This document shows, piece by piece, positions 1 to 12,688 of a DNA stretch of 64,000 bases. The DNA lies in NCBI GenBank assembly GCA_964034945.1, contig OZ035961.1, positions 20,994,161-21,058,160 of the forward strand. Reading direction: 5' to 3'. How positions within the stretch are numbered: the stretch's first letter is position 1; each line of letters opens with the position of its first letter. The position numbers were made by a program, and so were the translations under genes. The DNA is from Chrysopilus asiliformis. Its lineage: Eukaryota > Arthropoda > Insecta > Diptera > Rhagionidae. The notes under the pieces were generated by a model that was not told where the DNA came from, did not search any database, and saw only the letters and a program-made list of their open reading frames with translations.

Positions 1-2580
1 TCTAGCGCCAAGATGTCGCCTTGGATTTTAACTGTTTCGGATCTGGTTTCTGGAATCTATCTAGGACGACGTTTCTATCATTTTAATTCCAAAATTAAGC
101 CCTATAAAGTTTCACATCCTGATCTAGTTTCGGTCGGTTTTCGGGCATTTATTCTATTTATTTATTACAACTTTTTTTTTAGCTGTAATTAGTGTTTCAC
201 CTCTTTGTTCTCCTTGTCGACATAAAAAAGCCACGACACAACACAATAATCCCTTTTTCATTAGAGCTTAATCATAATCCAAGCGGGAAGTACTAAGGAC
301 AAGACGATGCGATGCCATGGTAAAACTTTTCCACTTCGCTATATAGACCTTTATTCAGAAATAAGACTTTTCCGACGGTTTCACATTTCCAGCTTCTTCT
401 TATTTGATGACGAAACTAACCTTGGTATTTACATTGTTATGGCCTAAAGTTTTCAGTTTCGTATTCTCTCGTTTTCTTCTCAAACTGAAAATTTTCCAAA
501 AAAAAAAAAAAAATAAAGAAAAACGAAAAAGGAAAAGTTTTTGCGTACATAAATAAGTTAGGAAAGCTACGGAATGGGCTGTTAACATTAGCAGAAAATT
601 CTGTGTCTGGTTTTGAAAAGTTCGTTAAGGAAAATATTTCATGGAAAATACACCAACAAGTTATAAATGTTTTTTTTACACACATTTCTACGAATTCGAT
701 AATTTTTCTCTTAAATTTTCACAATTTCGGCAGCAAATACTGTAAAAACTTCGTGGATATTCTGAAAATCTGAACTCATGAGAATTTATATTTTTCAGAT
801 ATTTATGAATTGCAACTTTTTGACAAGTTTGTGAATAAATAAATAAATAAACTATTTATTAATAAAAATAATAAAAACGAATTTCAGTTCTCTATTTTTT
901 TTCTGACCATTAAAAATGATTCGCCTCTACTGATGTCCTACTCAAATTTTCCTGAAAAATTGTATGCAACACAAAACTCTACATAATATAAAGAAACAAA
1001 AATAGAAAAGACCAACTCCTGAATATAAATGTGAAAATATTTTGGTTGAATTAAGTTCTAGATCTGCGTGACAAACAAAATAAACTCTTATAGTATTTTG
1101 GCATTTTCCAATCTTTTTTTCCATCTTTGTTTTTGTTGGTCTGCAGTTTCGTTTCGTTTTCTTTTTAAATTTAATTCGACTTTTCCTCGTTTTATGTATC
1201 TGCGAATCGGTACGGAACTTGGCATTCGGTTCGGGAATGATATTATCCTAAAGGACAACTCCTGGTAGAAAACAATTAAAAAGGGCCAGATAACCTCAAA
1301 GTTGTCGTTTTGCTATGAAATTGCTTTTACATATAATGAAATTAGGATTATCCATGCCACCAATTTCCTTTTGTCAGTAAATTTTCCGCGAACTGTTGTT
1401 TATTTTGTACGGAAATCTCGAGGCAAAAACCGTAAAAAAAATTTTTTCATCCAAAGAATTTGAAAGAGCGAAAAAACAAGGACGCTTCATTTGTATTCCC
1501 TACGGCGTTTGGGACGACGTTTGTCAGGAATCTTTATTTGTTTTTTTCTCTTCTACTTTTCTTAAATCTTTGTAAATATTGCTTAAAGTAGAATTAAGTG
1601 GCCAATTTCCGCCAACTAATTTGACATGGACAATTGATTTTTTTCTATTTATTCAACAGAAGCTCCTAGTGTTGACTCATACCATTTATCTTAATTCAAA
1701 ATCGTTATTCAAATTCTTTTCTTTTAACGAAAATCGTAAGAAATTTTTTCACTGTTGCAACACTTAATCAAAAATTTTCATTGTTCAGAGATTTAATTGC
1801 CTGAAAAATTACTTCTTTGTTAATAATTGCAGAAAAATTCTTAGAAACTTGAATTGGATGTGAATAAATTCATTTAATTGACCATAATTACATTCTTTAG
1901 TAATTTAAAAAGCTCGTATAAATGGACCTATGAGCATTTTATCAATACCAGTTTTTAAAAATTCTCATAAATATAAAAGAAAAAATTTCATTGATAAAAA
2001 AACCAAAGGGAGGTGGGGCCTAACCAAAGGTAGGTTGCCCAGGTGGGCAACAAATATTTTTAAGAAGAGTACGAATTGCGAAAAAATATCTTTTTTATAA
2101 ATTGTTAATTTTCATATGCAACGATGTGAATATTTTCGACTGCGACGCAGTTGGCTTGAATAATTTTACCTTGCGTGATATTATTTTCAAAATAAATTCG
2201 CCTGCGGAGCATTTTTTAAAGAAGTTTTACAATTACCATGTAATATATAAACTATAGTTGAAAAAGGGGATGGCCGACACTTTTATAACCCTAAATTTCG
2301 AAAAGGGGGGTTGCGAAAAGAGAAACTGTGTGGACCCAGGACCACTTGGACTCCGCAAAGCGAATCTTTGTGATAAACCTGGTTTTATTCAGCAAAAATG
2401 GTGCCATATTTTGGATGAAATTTGTTTAGTTGCTCAAGATTTTAGAGACTCCCGAAAATCAATCTCGTAAAAATAGCCAGAGCCGGATTAGAATTGCGTG
2501 GCAATTCCTGAGACTGTCAAATCTGAGGCAAATTTGAGTTACGGGCAGCAAGTTTGACGAGCGGCAAATGACAAGACACA

Positions 2581-2714
2581 CAGAAATGCGCCGCATGGTA
2601 CATCATAGCAACACTAGTGAAGAGTATTTCCATTTTTTGTGACAAGACACAAAAAGTCTAAATACTCTTCACTTGAAATAGTGTTACTATGATATACCCT
2701 GCGGCGCATTTCTG
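2581..2714. repeat. Foldback MITE, 134 bp
   Basis: Near-perfect inverted arms of about 48 bp surround a short centre. The ends are CAGAAATGCGCCGC on the left and its complement on the right. The shared ATCATAG.AACACTA and GAAGAGTATTT blocks face each other. There is no coding capacity. The GCGGCGCAT end motif recurs near 31985-32010. Confidence 0.75.
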
Positions 2715-2818
2715 TTGAAGAATTTTAAGTTGCACCGCAATTTTTAAAAGAAACCACGAGACAATACGGTGTTTTTAAAAGGATGAAAAAAACTGTTTCT
2801 GAATAATTTTCATTACTT

Positions 2819-2882
2819 AGGGGCTATCCATAAAATACATCACGCTATATTTCGGCCTTTCAAACCCCCCCCCCCCCCCCCT
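2819..2882. repeat. Poly-C MITE, left half
   Basis: The motif GGGCTATCCATAAAATACAT is followed by CACGC and then a run of 18 C. This matches the left end of the family whose complete copy is at 20405-20565. No matching right end is visible, so the copy is truncated. Confidence 0.6.
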
Positions 2883-3190
2883 AAATTTTTTTATTGGTAT
2901 GGGACAGAGGGAAGGAGTGGTTGAATTTTTCCCATTTTCGGAAGAGGTTTATCTTTTGATCAAAGCTTGTTCTACTTGTATGTGAAATTGCAATATTTTA
3001 CTTTCAATTAGTTCTCGAGTTTTTAAATGTTTTTGTCTAAAACCTTTCAAAATTATATCCTTATATATTCATCATATGAAGTTCGATTATGTAAGAAAAG
3101 TACATTCTCACCATTAGGTGGATTAAGCTGTGTTTTAAATTTGCCAACCCTAAAGTCCCTCTTTGGAGAAAATTTTAAAACCTTTCTCAG

Positions 3191-3517
3191 TGGGCGCATT
3201 TAGGCCGGTGTTAAGTTGACAGTTTTTTCCATGGAGCATTTATATAAATGCGTTTTACTTTAGCAATACCTGCCAGTGGTATTTCGGGACTACTAACTCT
3301 TAACGCTGACATATAACTGCAAGATTAACTTGTTTGTAAGTTGAAGTTTTACTTTAACCTTACTCTCTGGCCTGTGGATTTTATTTCTGCCTTTTCTAAT
3401 CCTTTGCGACATTTTCATGCTTCAGATTGCGAAAACTGTACAAAAATGCAAAAAATTGACAGTCTAGGCAATATACACTTCAAGTTTAGATCCACCAGCT
3501 CGGTCTAAACGCGCCCA
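3191..3517. repeat. TIR element, 327 bp (GGGCGCrTTTAG family)
   Basis: The left end TGGGCGCATTTAGGCCGG and the right end CGGTCTAAACGCGCCCA are inverted repeats. Related copies lie at 15839-16178 (full length) and 43141-43287 (right half only). No coding frame is present, so this is a non-autonomous DNA transposon of undetermined superfamily. Confidence 0.65.
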
Positions 3518-6500
3518 GTAATTTCCCAAAATACTTTCATAAAAGTTTTCTGCCCAACTAGTTTAAAAAAACGGCAGCTCAGGCCCATACTGATCTTCTT
3601 AAATAACCAAGTTTTGGAGTTTCGCTAACTTTAAATAATTTGAACTTTCTTATCAAAATATAGTTTGATTTATTTTCCTTTTCATGACAAGATATTAACT
3701 TTCTCGACATTTTAGATAAATGTTTTCCAATTTAATTTTCCAATTATTCATACCAATATACCCGTAATTTTCTTATCATCAATATATCTACTTATATATC
3801 GATATATATATAGTTGTACCAGAACATTGTATAAATTCTCAACACCGAATACAAAACTTAATGCGAATAAATGAGATCCAGCAGTAATTGTGAAACTTTC
3901 TCAAGTTACCTTTCATCACATACATAATAAAATGCAATACATTCGTTCGCTTACCTAAACGAAAATAATGTGATAGAAGGTATAAGAAAGGTAAAGTATC
4001 AGTTTCCTTATCACGTGCTCATTTCCTACTTCAGCCCTTTTGTATACGAAGCGTTATATTTAATTCAAATAATGATAAAAGTGTAGCTGACTCGATTCAG
4101 GATCTTTCTCAATGATTTCCAGGATTTCTTGCCAATTCGACTGACTAAAAGTAAAACACGGTATAGAAATGAAAACCACCAACATCACCACCATTCCTAT
4201 AATGCAGTGTCCCCACCGAATCAACCGCATGAAAATCCCATATAACCGTCTCTATACATTCGCATACGAACTTTCCTTCAACATGAATAATTTATATCGA
4301 CGAATACGAGCCCGTAGCATGGCATGGCAATGGGATCAAGATATGTACGACGAATTCATGTGAACTACAAGCAAAATGCAAACCATCTATCGGTGAAGGA
4401 CTCACTGTGTTCTAAAGCATCAGCTAAAAAGAATTTTCCCACCAAAACCCTTTTCAGGTCAACCCCTTTCGACGCTATGGTAAAACTATACCTCAATTCT
4501 CTCCCCGGACTCTTGATGAATTCCAAACTAAGGATATTCTATAGTTTTCCAGAAGATCCGTTCCATTCATGCCTTGGCATCTATGCTTTTTGCATAAAAA
4601 CAATCGCGAACTCAAACTCGTTCGTCTTTCAATCGATATGAGTTTTTGAACGCACCGAGCCCAACATATATGCATTCACCGCAGGATCGGAAAAAAGCTT
4701 TCCAAGGAGTAGGGAGGGAAGTCATCTCCGATGCTAAAAAAATGCATAAAATTGATGCATCCGAGTTAAACTATGCCGTTTGGAATAACTAATGCAATAC
4801 CATCGGAGTGAACAAATGAACGTACCTTTATTTATTCAATCGTACTTCGGAAAACAGCAAAAGGAAAACTCTTCGCAATATCAGCGTTTTATGGTTTTCA
4901 CCTTTTCCCTATCATCAATTTGATCCTATTTTCCCACATCGCCCAATTTCACATTTTGATAAACGGCAAATAGGCTGATGTAACTAAATTTCCATAATAA
5001 ATTCAATCGTCTTCGTATCCTTTTTGTTCTGGACTAGAAGTAATCCCAAGAAATATTGAAAAAAAAGCATTATTTTGATGTACTTTGTCATCATTGAATC
5101 ATTTGGGATTAACGACTGACATTTTTGTTTCAAATTTGCAAAACGACGTCTTCGACTATGACGACGACGCGACGCTCGCTATGGGCAGTTGCGATCTGTA
5201 ACTTTTTCACTATATTTTTCGAGAAAAGACTTTTCATTTCATTTCATCTAATATATATATAAAACAGAACGATAATAATTTTTCGTTTTTGTGACCCCTT
5301 TTGACAGTGGATTAATCCGAAGCGTTGCCCCCTGCCGTCCACTGTCGATCGGGTTGCTAAAACTATTGTTTTAAAGCCAAACAACCCCAATGCGACTCGT
5401 ACTTTTTAATAAAACAACCGATTGGCATGGCAATATGTGTATGAAACCGTCTTATGCTCAAGATGGAAATGTCGAATGCCAAAAGTTCGGACCGAAAAGG
5501 CATCATTTTTCTTTTCAACGCAAGTATAGTACAAAAAAAAACAGGCGGAGATGAAAAAACTGAGCTGTGATAACTGTAGCGGCGCCAACGCCCTTAAGGA
5601 TTTCTCTCACTGTAGACCAAATACAGCTACATTTGCACATAAATAAATTCCAAACGAAAAAAAATCCTGTGGATCGTGTTATTGTACCAGTTCGCAATGA
5701 TAGCAGTCTAACCATATCTCTATATGGTTTGTACAAAATGGCAAGCAGTACAGAAAAGGATACTTCTCTCAGCACATCATAGTATTCGAAGCGAAATCTA
5801 ATTTTCCATTTGGCTTTCCTAGAATTGAAGATTTGGGCATCACTTTGGAAAATTAAATCATTCAGAATGTTTTAAAATAATCTTTTGTCTGCGCTAAATA
5901 AATATCAAGTGAAATGGAAAATACTGTATTTTTATATTGTATGGTATACCATTTTACCCAAGTTAAAAATAATTCCCTGCTGTTAATATATTTGGAAAAT
6001 AGAATTTGCACAGCAAAATAATTTTCCATCACTGAATTACATACTGGACTAAGGATACGTAGTGCAAAATCTTGAACATTTCCGCAGTCGTAAATTAAAA
6101 ATTGTAAAATTGTATACTGGTGGGAAATATAAATAAAGTTAATCGGTTTATGCAATAATAAATAAATTTTCATAACTACGAGTATATTTACATAGAAATA
6201 TAAAACATTATTCTCTTCTTCCAAAATATATATGTATATTTCTTAATTTTCTTTATAAATTTTTTTATTAAAAAAATTTTTTAGCTGCCAGATGAAGTGC
6301 TTTTTTAACTGAATTACATTTTTTCACTTATCTGGCTTAAAATTCCGGTTTTTCTTTACCACACATTCTCCATGCATTTTCAGAGTCAGCAGACCTAGGT
6401 TAGAACAACTTAATAACTAGAATGTGATCAAACGTCACCCTTTTTCGAAATGTCCATCGTCGAAAATGTTCGAATTTGTGGACTGTTTGAGTTGGTGTGT

Positions 6501-7151
6501 ATCGTGTAGAATTTCTCGTTTCTTTTCAAGTTTTTAAGCAATTTGCGTAATTTAAATTTTTAGTTAACCTTCAAATAATAAGCAATATTTCCATATTAAA
6601 AAATTACAGTTGTTTTTTGGTAGATCTGTGATTATAAAAAAAGATTTTGAAAAAAAGCGCCAAAAACTGATTTCAGATTAACCACACTCTGGTTATTTAT
6701 GACTATTCTGGAATCCGAAGTTAAATCGTAAAACCAAATTCAGTCGATTCGATTCGCCCCTCTATTGGTGTTCTGAAATTTGCATCAAATAATTCTACGT
6801 TAGTTGAACATACACAATCAAACAGAAGTGAAACGCAATGGATTCAAGAACACAAATTGCGATCAATCGAGAAGAAATCCTACAAACTTAACGCTACTTC
6901 GGATTCCAGAATAGGCATGATTAAGTCGCCCTAATGGCTGTATTAGACATGGCTTCTTTCGCTGCGCTGTACGAAAAAAAATATTGTCAATTTTTGGCGT
7001 CTATTTCATACGCACTTCAAATTTCTGGGCATTTAATATTACAGGATGCCACAGAATAATTTAATTTTACAGCCCAATATAGCTATTTTCACTGCCCTGT
7101 TATGTTAATCACTGATAGATTTTTTTTTAAAAGTCTAAAGCGGACTTACTA

Positions 7152-7656
7152 CAGGGTGGGCCAGAATAGACGCGGGGGTTTGTAGTTGATTGATGGGGAA
7201 TATTTTTGGTCTAAACATGGAAAATTATATCCCGCAAGTGGTAGCCATTTTCTGCTTCGCAAATCCGTGCTCTTTCCAAGACATTTTCCATAACCTTTCG
7301 TGTTATGGCCTCGATTTCACTGCGAATGTTGGTTTTCAATTGGCTGATGGTTGTTGGCTTGTTGACGTACACCTTTTCTTTCAAATATCCTCAAAGGAAA
7401 CAATCTGAAGTCGTTAGATCAGGTGAACGCGGAGGCCAATTGAAATCGCAACTTTTCGAAATAATGCGTCCGCCAAACGTGTCCCGTAAAAGAGCCATTG
7501 AGCCCACCGCCCACCGGTTCGTTGTTCTATTGTGTACAGGTCCATTTTAAATTGCCCAAGTCTTCTTAACAAAATGCTGAAACAAAATTAAAAAAATAAA
7601 AATAAAAAAAAAGTTATAAAGACTTCAAACCCCTGCGTCTATTCTGGCCCACCCTG
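7152..7656 (-). mobile_element. Deleted mariner/Tc1-type transposon
   Basis: Inverted repeats of about 34 bp (CAGGGTGGGCCAGAATAGAC at each outer edge) are flanked by TA at 7150-7151 and 7657-7658, the target duplication of the Tc1/mariner superfamily. Reading the minus strand, the transposase start MDLYTIEQR is joined directly to the C-terminal third. That third contains NWPPRSPDLTTSD, with the last catalytic Asp region, then GYLKEKVYVNKP and a tail ending RDIIFHV. The middle of the gene, including the other catalytic residues, is deleted. A TGA also replaces the usual Trp before GYLK, so this is a non-functional remnant that could only move in trans. Confidence 0.9.
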
Positions 7657-7974
7657 TATGACGAGCCTCAATTTTTTAAAAGGAAAATCTCATTGGAGAA
7701 ATAACTAGCAGCGTGCAAGGCAAATAAATAAATGCGGTTTTACGATATTTCAAAAACTATTTATTTTAAAAAAGTTTTTTTTTTTCATCAAAACCCACTG
7801 TTTTTGGAATGCCTGCAAGCAGCATAGCAAAACTTACCCTGCGTATGAAATAGATGGTCAATTTTTGCAGCCGCTACAGATTTTCTGATAGTTTTTCTTC
7901 ATTCTGTACAGCGAAAGTAGCCATGTGTGGTCCTAGCATAACCTAGGTAACGTTTTGGGTTTCGCAAACCTGAA

Positions 7975-8530
7975 ATAAAGAAAAAAGGAATGCAGCTAGA
8001 GAGTTGAATTTTTTTACAGTTGCGTTCCTCGTAAATAGCAAGGCGTAGTTCTTGAATTGGCAAAATCTGACCATTCCTTCTCCCCTCCCCGATACAAAAA
8101 AAGCATATTTTTTTGAAATTTTCTCAAAAACGGGGAGTTGTATTGAAAAATTTATTAAAATATGATGCGTTTAGAATAGCCTTTTTGCATAACTCATCCA
8201 CACATCAAAATCCAGTGGAACCTTTTCTTCTGCCCTCATTTGTATGGCACAAATGAATTAGTTTTTTCCAATTTTCTCAACAACGGTGCATGGTATCGAA
8301 GAATTTATAAAGACGCGTTGCATTTAGAATATGATCTTACATAACCGTTCCATACATCAAAATCCAATCGACCCAACCCCCACCCCCTCCCCCACTCTCA
8401 AAAAAATGGATTTTTTTCAAAACAAAAAATTTCTTTCCTCATATAGAGTAAATGACTATTGACTCCTGGCGTTTGTGGCTTTTCTTATGTTAAAATAAAT
8501 TTTTTTTACTATCTACAGAACTACAGCGGC
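7975..8530. repeat. Dispersed repeat relic
   Basis: It shares blocks with 9380-9699 and 10217-10540. The common blocks are 'GCGTTYCTYRTRAAYAGCAAGG', the 'CCATACATCAAAATCCAAT' motif and repeated 'TTTTCTCAAAAACGG' segments. No coding capacity was seen and the boundaries are approximate. Confidence 0.5.
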
Positions 8531-8885
8531 TGCGAGTGATACAGAAGAAAATAGTGTAAAGTACTTCAAGTTTATATTTAAAATAGCAAATGTACGAAAT
8601 TGAAGGGCATAACGTTTCCATGTAGACAAAGGATTACTCTATCGATTTTTGTGTTTCATGAAATACCAATTAAATTCAAATGGAAAATTTGAAACGGAGA
8701 CATAAGTAGATTACTCGCTGTATAAATTTGCATTCAAAAATGCTCATTAAAACCCCCTATTTTCTCTATTTATTTTATTGCAACCATTTACATAAATGTA
8801 ACCAAACCAATGAAGATTGAAAATGAATATTGAACTCGGAATGAATATTGATTTATTTCATGAATTTTTTATTTTCGTTTTTCAG

Positions 8886-8975
8886 ATATATGCTTGCAAT
8901 CTGTGATTATGACGAGCTAAAACGGCAAAACCTTACAACAATCGATACACAGCCGCATATGCGAATATTATCGAA
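8886..8975 (+). promoter_or_regulatory. Probable 5' UTR of TMEM8 gene with overlapping uORF
   Basis: An acceptor TTTTTCAG ends at 8885, and the main ATG follows at 8976. If the exon starts at 8886, an upstream ATG at 8890 opens a 31-codon frame that ends at 8985, overlapping the main start by 10 nt. An overlapping uORF of this kind would be expected to lower initiation at 8976. Transcript evidence is needed to know whether this leader is used. Confidence 0.45.
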
Positions 8976-9309
8976 ATGCTTATGAAAAAAAGCAAATATG
9001 CATATGTCGCTTACATCATGTATAGGACCATTCTAGTCATATTTATAATATTTTTATTATGTGATCGTAGTACTGCCAATCTACAGGTAGCCCAGCAGCA
9101 GCATCAGCAACATGAACAATTAACTAGTGATAAGCTACAACAGCTACAGATACCAAAGGATCAAATACCATTAGTCCGGCTACCATCAAATACATTGCTT
9201 AAATATACCGCCTATAAGGATGTATCGATCCTACATTTTCGAATTCCGACCGATACACGTACAGCGCTATTTACATTTAAGGCTTACGAAGAATCCAAGA
9301 GTGCCTTTC
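8976..9309 (+). CDS. TMEM8/PGAP6-family protein, exon 1
   Basis: First coding exon (residues 1-111) of the four-exon gene completed at 29013. It starts at the first in-frame ATG after a stop at 8910. A hydrophobic segment at residues 17-31 (ILVIFIIFLL) followed by STA|N looks like a signal peptide or N-terminal anchor. A Gln/His-rich stretch (AQQQHQQHEQ) comes next, then the conserved start of the extracellular region (Y.DVSILHFRIP, FTFKAYEES). The exon ends in phase 1 at the strong donor C|GTAAGT. Family members bear a matching N-terminal signal and sequence before the first conserved cysteine. The reading frame joins exon 2 without a stop, which supports the model. Confidence 0.85.
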
Positions 9310-11128
9310 GTAAGTATAAAGTTTTTTTTTACATAACTATAATTTTAATAAAGAAACTGTCATTTTTATACTCTAATGTGAAAATCATATAAATAGAAGT
9401 ATATTAGACTTAGTATACCGTTTGGAATGACAAAAAATTTTGATATCCGTCCTTCCGTCTGTCTGTCTGTCGGTCTGTTTGTCCGTGAACCAGAACTTTC
9501 CAAACGATTGAGCTAGAAACTTGAAATTTCGTACAGCTGCGTTTCTTATGAACAGCAAGGACGATTTCCTGAGCGTGCAAAATCGGACCATTTCCTTCCC
9601 CCTCTCCTTTTACAAACGAAACAGTTTCTTGTGCCATTTTCTCGAAAACGGTAAGTTGTATTAAAAAATTTATAAAGGCAAAGTGTATTTATAATAAGAC
9701 TAGAATTTGGACCCGGCTTCGCCCGGCTAAAAGCGTGAATAGAAAAAAAAACTTAGGAAAACTAAATTCAGTTGGTTAAAAATTGGGTAGCCTGCATGCT
9801 GTTCGTTAGTTTTTTCTCTTCGGAAAATGATTAACAAACTAACAAAAAATTCCAGCACTTGTATTCGGTATTACTTTACCCCTTCCGCTTACTCCCCCAC
9901 CCATAGGGCTACTTTTTAATGGGTCTGTGTTGGGGCTCGACCCTCGACGAACATCTATGCCAAATTTCAGGCCAATCGGTTCAGTAGTTTCCCCGCGAAA
10001 GAGTAACATAGCGCAAAAACTAAGTTTCGAAATCACTTTACCTCCTCCCCTTACTCCCCCCACACCTCGCGCTACTTTTCCGTATGCCTATGTTGGAACC
10101 AGAACTACCACACACATTCATGCCAAATTTCAAGTCAATCGGTTCAGCCGTTTTTGCGTGAAAGAGGAACAGACAGACAGCCAGACACCAACTCATTTTT
10201 ATATATTAGTATGACTAGTATGATTTTACATAAGTTATCCATACTTCGAAATCCAATTGAACCACAGTTTCTCTCCTCCCCATAAAAATAACATAGTTTT
10301 TTGCGATTTTTTCGGAAACGGGAAATACTTTTTTCTTGTTTCCTCGAAAACTGTGCATCGTATCAAAAAATGGATAAAGATGAGATGTGTTGAGAATATG
10401 ATTTTACATAACCATTCCATGCATCAAAATCCAATTGTACCACTACTTCCTCCTCTCCCATACAAATGATTTTTTAAAAAAAAATTTTATGTCCTGGACC
10501 CTCGCAATTGCAGCTTTTTTTATGTTTGGAATGTAATACAAAAATCTGTGAAATTTTATATTTATACAGATGTCTTTTTCAAAAGAAAGTTTAATAATAA
10601 AAAAGAAAGTTTAATCCTAACATTTTCGTAACGATTTTTTCGATTTTCCAAAAAACAGTATTTTTTGTATATCACTTCCTCAAAGTAATCGAAAAATTCA
10701 TAAAACATTGCTAAATATAGACATCTTATTTTACAAAAAAAAAAAACAATAAAATGAAAATTGCCAAACGCCATTGACTTTTTAATCCATTAATATAGGC
10801 AGTACTTATTTATTTATTTACTTTGCACAAATGTAAAAATTCATTTTGATTTTCTTTTTGAACCCTTCTTTTACTTTGATCCCAAATTTGTTAACAAAAA
10901 AGAACATTAATTAAACCTTTTGCGAAATTCAATTCCATCTTCCATTTAATGACTCCCACGATTTCTTGTCGTGCGAAAGCAAAAAAGAAGTGTAAAAAAA
11001 GGATTCGCCTAAAATTAAGTAAATTTTTCGCTATAACGAAAAAAAAATATCAATTAAGTCACTTATTCTAATGAGCAACGATTTTCTAAGAATTGCGAGT
11101 AATTAAAAATTTTGTTCTCTAATTTTAG
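9310..11128 (+). other. Intron 1 of TMEM8-family gene
   Basis: GTAAGT donor at 9310 and AATTTTAG acceptor ending at 11128. The intron holds a dispersed repeat (9380-9699 and 10217-10540) split by a Helitron-like insertion at about 9700-10216. The rest is AT-rich with nothing recognisable. Confidence 0.75.
9700..10216 (-). mobile_element. Non-autonomous Helitron-like element
   Basis: Read on the minus strand, the 3' end has a GC-rich hairpin (AGCCGGGCGAAGCCGGGT) about 10 nt before CTAG, followed by T, the Helitron pattern. The other end carries the TAATATATAAAAATGAG plus GACAGACAG-type sequence. The element splits a dispersed repeat whose flanks resume at about 10217. The 5' boundary is uncertain by a few bases. 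It has no Rep/helicase coding sequence. Confidence 0.55.
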
Positions 11129-11240
11129 AACGAGTTTGCCAACCGCGTGACGTAACTTTGCATTTGAAAGCGGGTAGCTATCCTGTGATAAGTCCGGAGA
11201 ATATAACATTCCCAAGACATTTTTTAAGTGCCGACCAAAG
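11129..11240 (+). CDS. TMEM8/PGAP6-family protein, exon 2
   Basis: Short internal exon between AATTTTAG and AG|GTAAGT, entering in phase 1 and leaving in phase 2. It encodes roughly QRVCQPRDVTLHLKAGSYP followed by VISPENITFPRHFLSADQR. The CxPR(D/A)V(T/S)LHL.(A)GS.PV pattern is the conserved first block of the TMEM8 extracellular domain, as remembered from the vertebrate proteins. It is too short to stand alone; support comes from splice sites, phase agreement with both neighbours and the family motif. Confidence 0.85.
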
Positions 11241-12243
11241 GTAAGTAAGAAGAAAATTAAAATAAAAATCCTTTTAAGCCTCTGTAAATAAAATTATGCC
11301 TGGGCTCGAATATTTTTGGCGAATATTTTTGAATGTTTTTTTTTTCTTTTAAACTAATTATCTTTATCAGTAATCTTCTTAAAACTTCCTACGACATTGC
11401 ATTGGTATCTAAAAAAGCTTAGGTATAAAATTAGCCCAATATTCATATTGTGTATACAATTTTAGTTAAAAATAATTTCTTGAGGAGGTTTACAGATTTT
11501 TTGTGGAAAAGCCTATTAAGTTTATTCCCGAGAGAAGAATTTTTTTTAAATTAAACTTTAGCCTAGCAGTTTATCAATTTAGTATGATAGAGCTTTTATA
11601 CTATGCGATTCCGAACATTTCTTGAAGTTATTCTCAAAGAATTAACAAACGTTCATAACAGCACAAAAAAACATCTGACTAGAAGTTTTCGCTCAACAAA
11701 ATATTCATTTTACGGTACAGTTTTTATTATCACTATTTTTGAACAAGCGGCTTCAGAGGGAGGCCTTCGGTAGTTTGACTACAGTATTAAACGCCATACA
11801 AAAAAATCGCGAAAAAGGGCGACAAGCGATAGCAGTGAAAAGCCTAAAATTGTGGTGAAAATTTCCAGCCAAGAAAAACATTACATGTAGTAATTTTTTT
11901 CTCTTGCTCATAGAAAACCAGAAGATAAAATCAAAAATTTCAGTTCAATCGGCCCAATGGTTTTAGAGTTGGAAATGTGGAGGGCAACTAAGATTAGGTT
12001 TTAGTTCTCGATAAGATCTTCTTAAAAAGAATATTTTTGAAGAAGTCAGACTTCGCACTATGAAAAACTACCAGAAAAACACTTTTAAATTACTTTTTTC
12101 CGGTTATTTCGGATATTTAAAAGCAAATCCTATAATTATAATACGAGGAATGTCTATCTGTCTATCTGGACAAACGATCTCGAAAACCCGCCGAACGATT
12201 TTCACGAAACTTGGGGGTTAGAGATTTTCGGGGACAAGGAACC

Positions 12244-12688
12244 GATCTAGATAGGTCTCACCTCTGAGAAAATTCCCCTCGATACCCCTCGCCTGGTATC
12301 TTCGAATTGGGTGGTCCGATCTTAATGAAACTGTACAGTATTACTAAGGAGGCTAAGGGCTTTCGATTTAAGCACTACAAACCTGACTTTTTCCTCCCCT
12401 CGATACCCCTCGCCTGATATCTTCGAATTGGGTGGTCCGATCTTAATGAAACTGTACAGTATTACTAGCAGGGCTAAGTGCTTTCGATTTTTCCACTACA
12501 AACCTGACTTTTCTACTACAAACCTTATGTTTTTATATAAAAAAAATCAACATTATACCCAATTATATTCATCATATGAAGTTTAATTATGTAAAAAAGG
12601 TATCATCTCACCGTTAGGTGGATTAGGCTGTGTGTTTTTCTAACATATTGCGTGTGTTTCTCTAACAGAGGTGAGACCTATCTAGATC
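12244..12688. repeat. Inverted-repeat unit enclosing a tandem duplication
   Basis: A perfect 23-bp inverted repeat (GATCTAGATAGGTCTCACCT at its left start) is at 12244-12266 and 12666-12688. Inside lie two tandem copies of about 120 bp beginning CCTCGATACCCCTCGCC, which differ at few positions. No coding frame was seen. Confidence 0.65.

Larger units (their letters stand above)
1..8885. other. Upstream non-coding region, repeat-rich
   Basis: I see no convincing exon here; the open frames are short and have no recognisable domains. The stretch holds the foldback at 2581-2714, half of a poly-C element at 2819-2882, a TIR element at 3191-3517, a mariner relic at 7152-7656 and a dispersed-repeat relic at about 7975-8530. 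A good 3' splice acceptor (TTTTTCAG) ends at 8885, so at least the right part is probably a 5' UTR intron of the TMEM8-family gene. Its promoter and first non-coding exon were not located. The stretch at 4100-4700 is less AT-rich and apparently unique, but I recognise nothing in it. Confidence 0.6.

Noticed and set aside
4169..4641. Two overlapping + strand frames of 64 and 105 codons
   Set aside because: No conserved motif, no splice sites with matching phase, composition like the surrounding unique DNA.
5862..6224. 120-codon minus-strand frame
   Set aside because: Rich in Ile, Tyr, Phe and Asn as expected from AT-rich DNA; no domain, and no in-phase splice partners seen.
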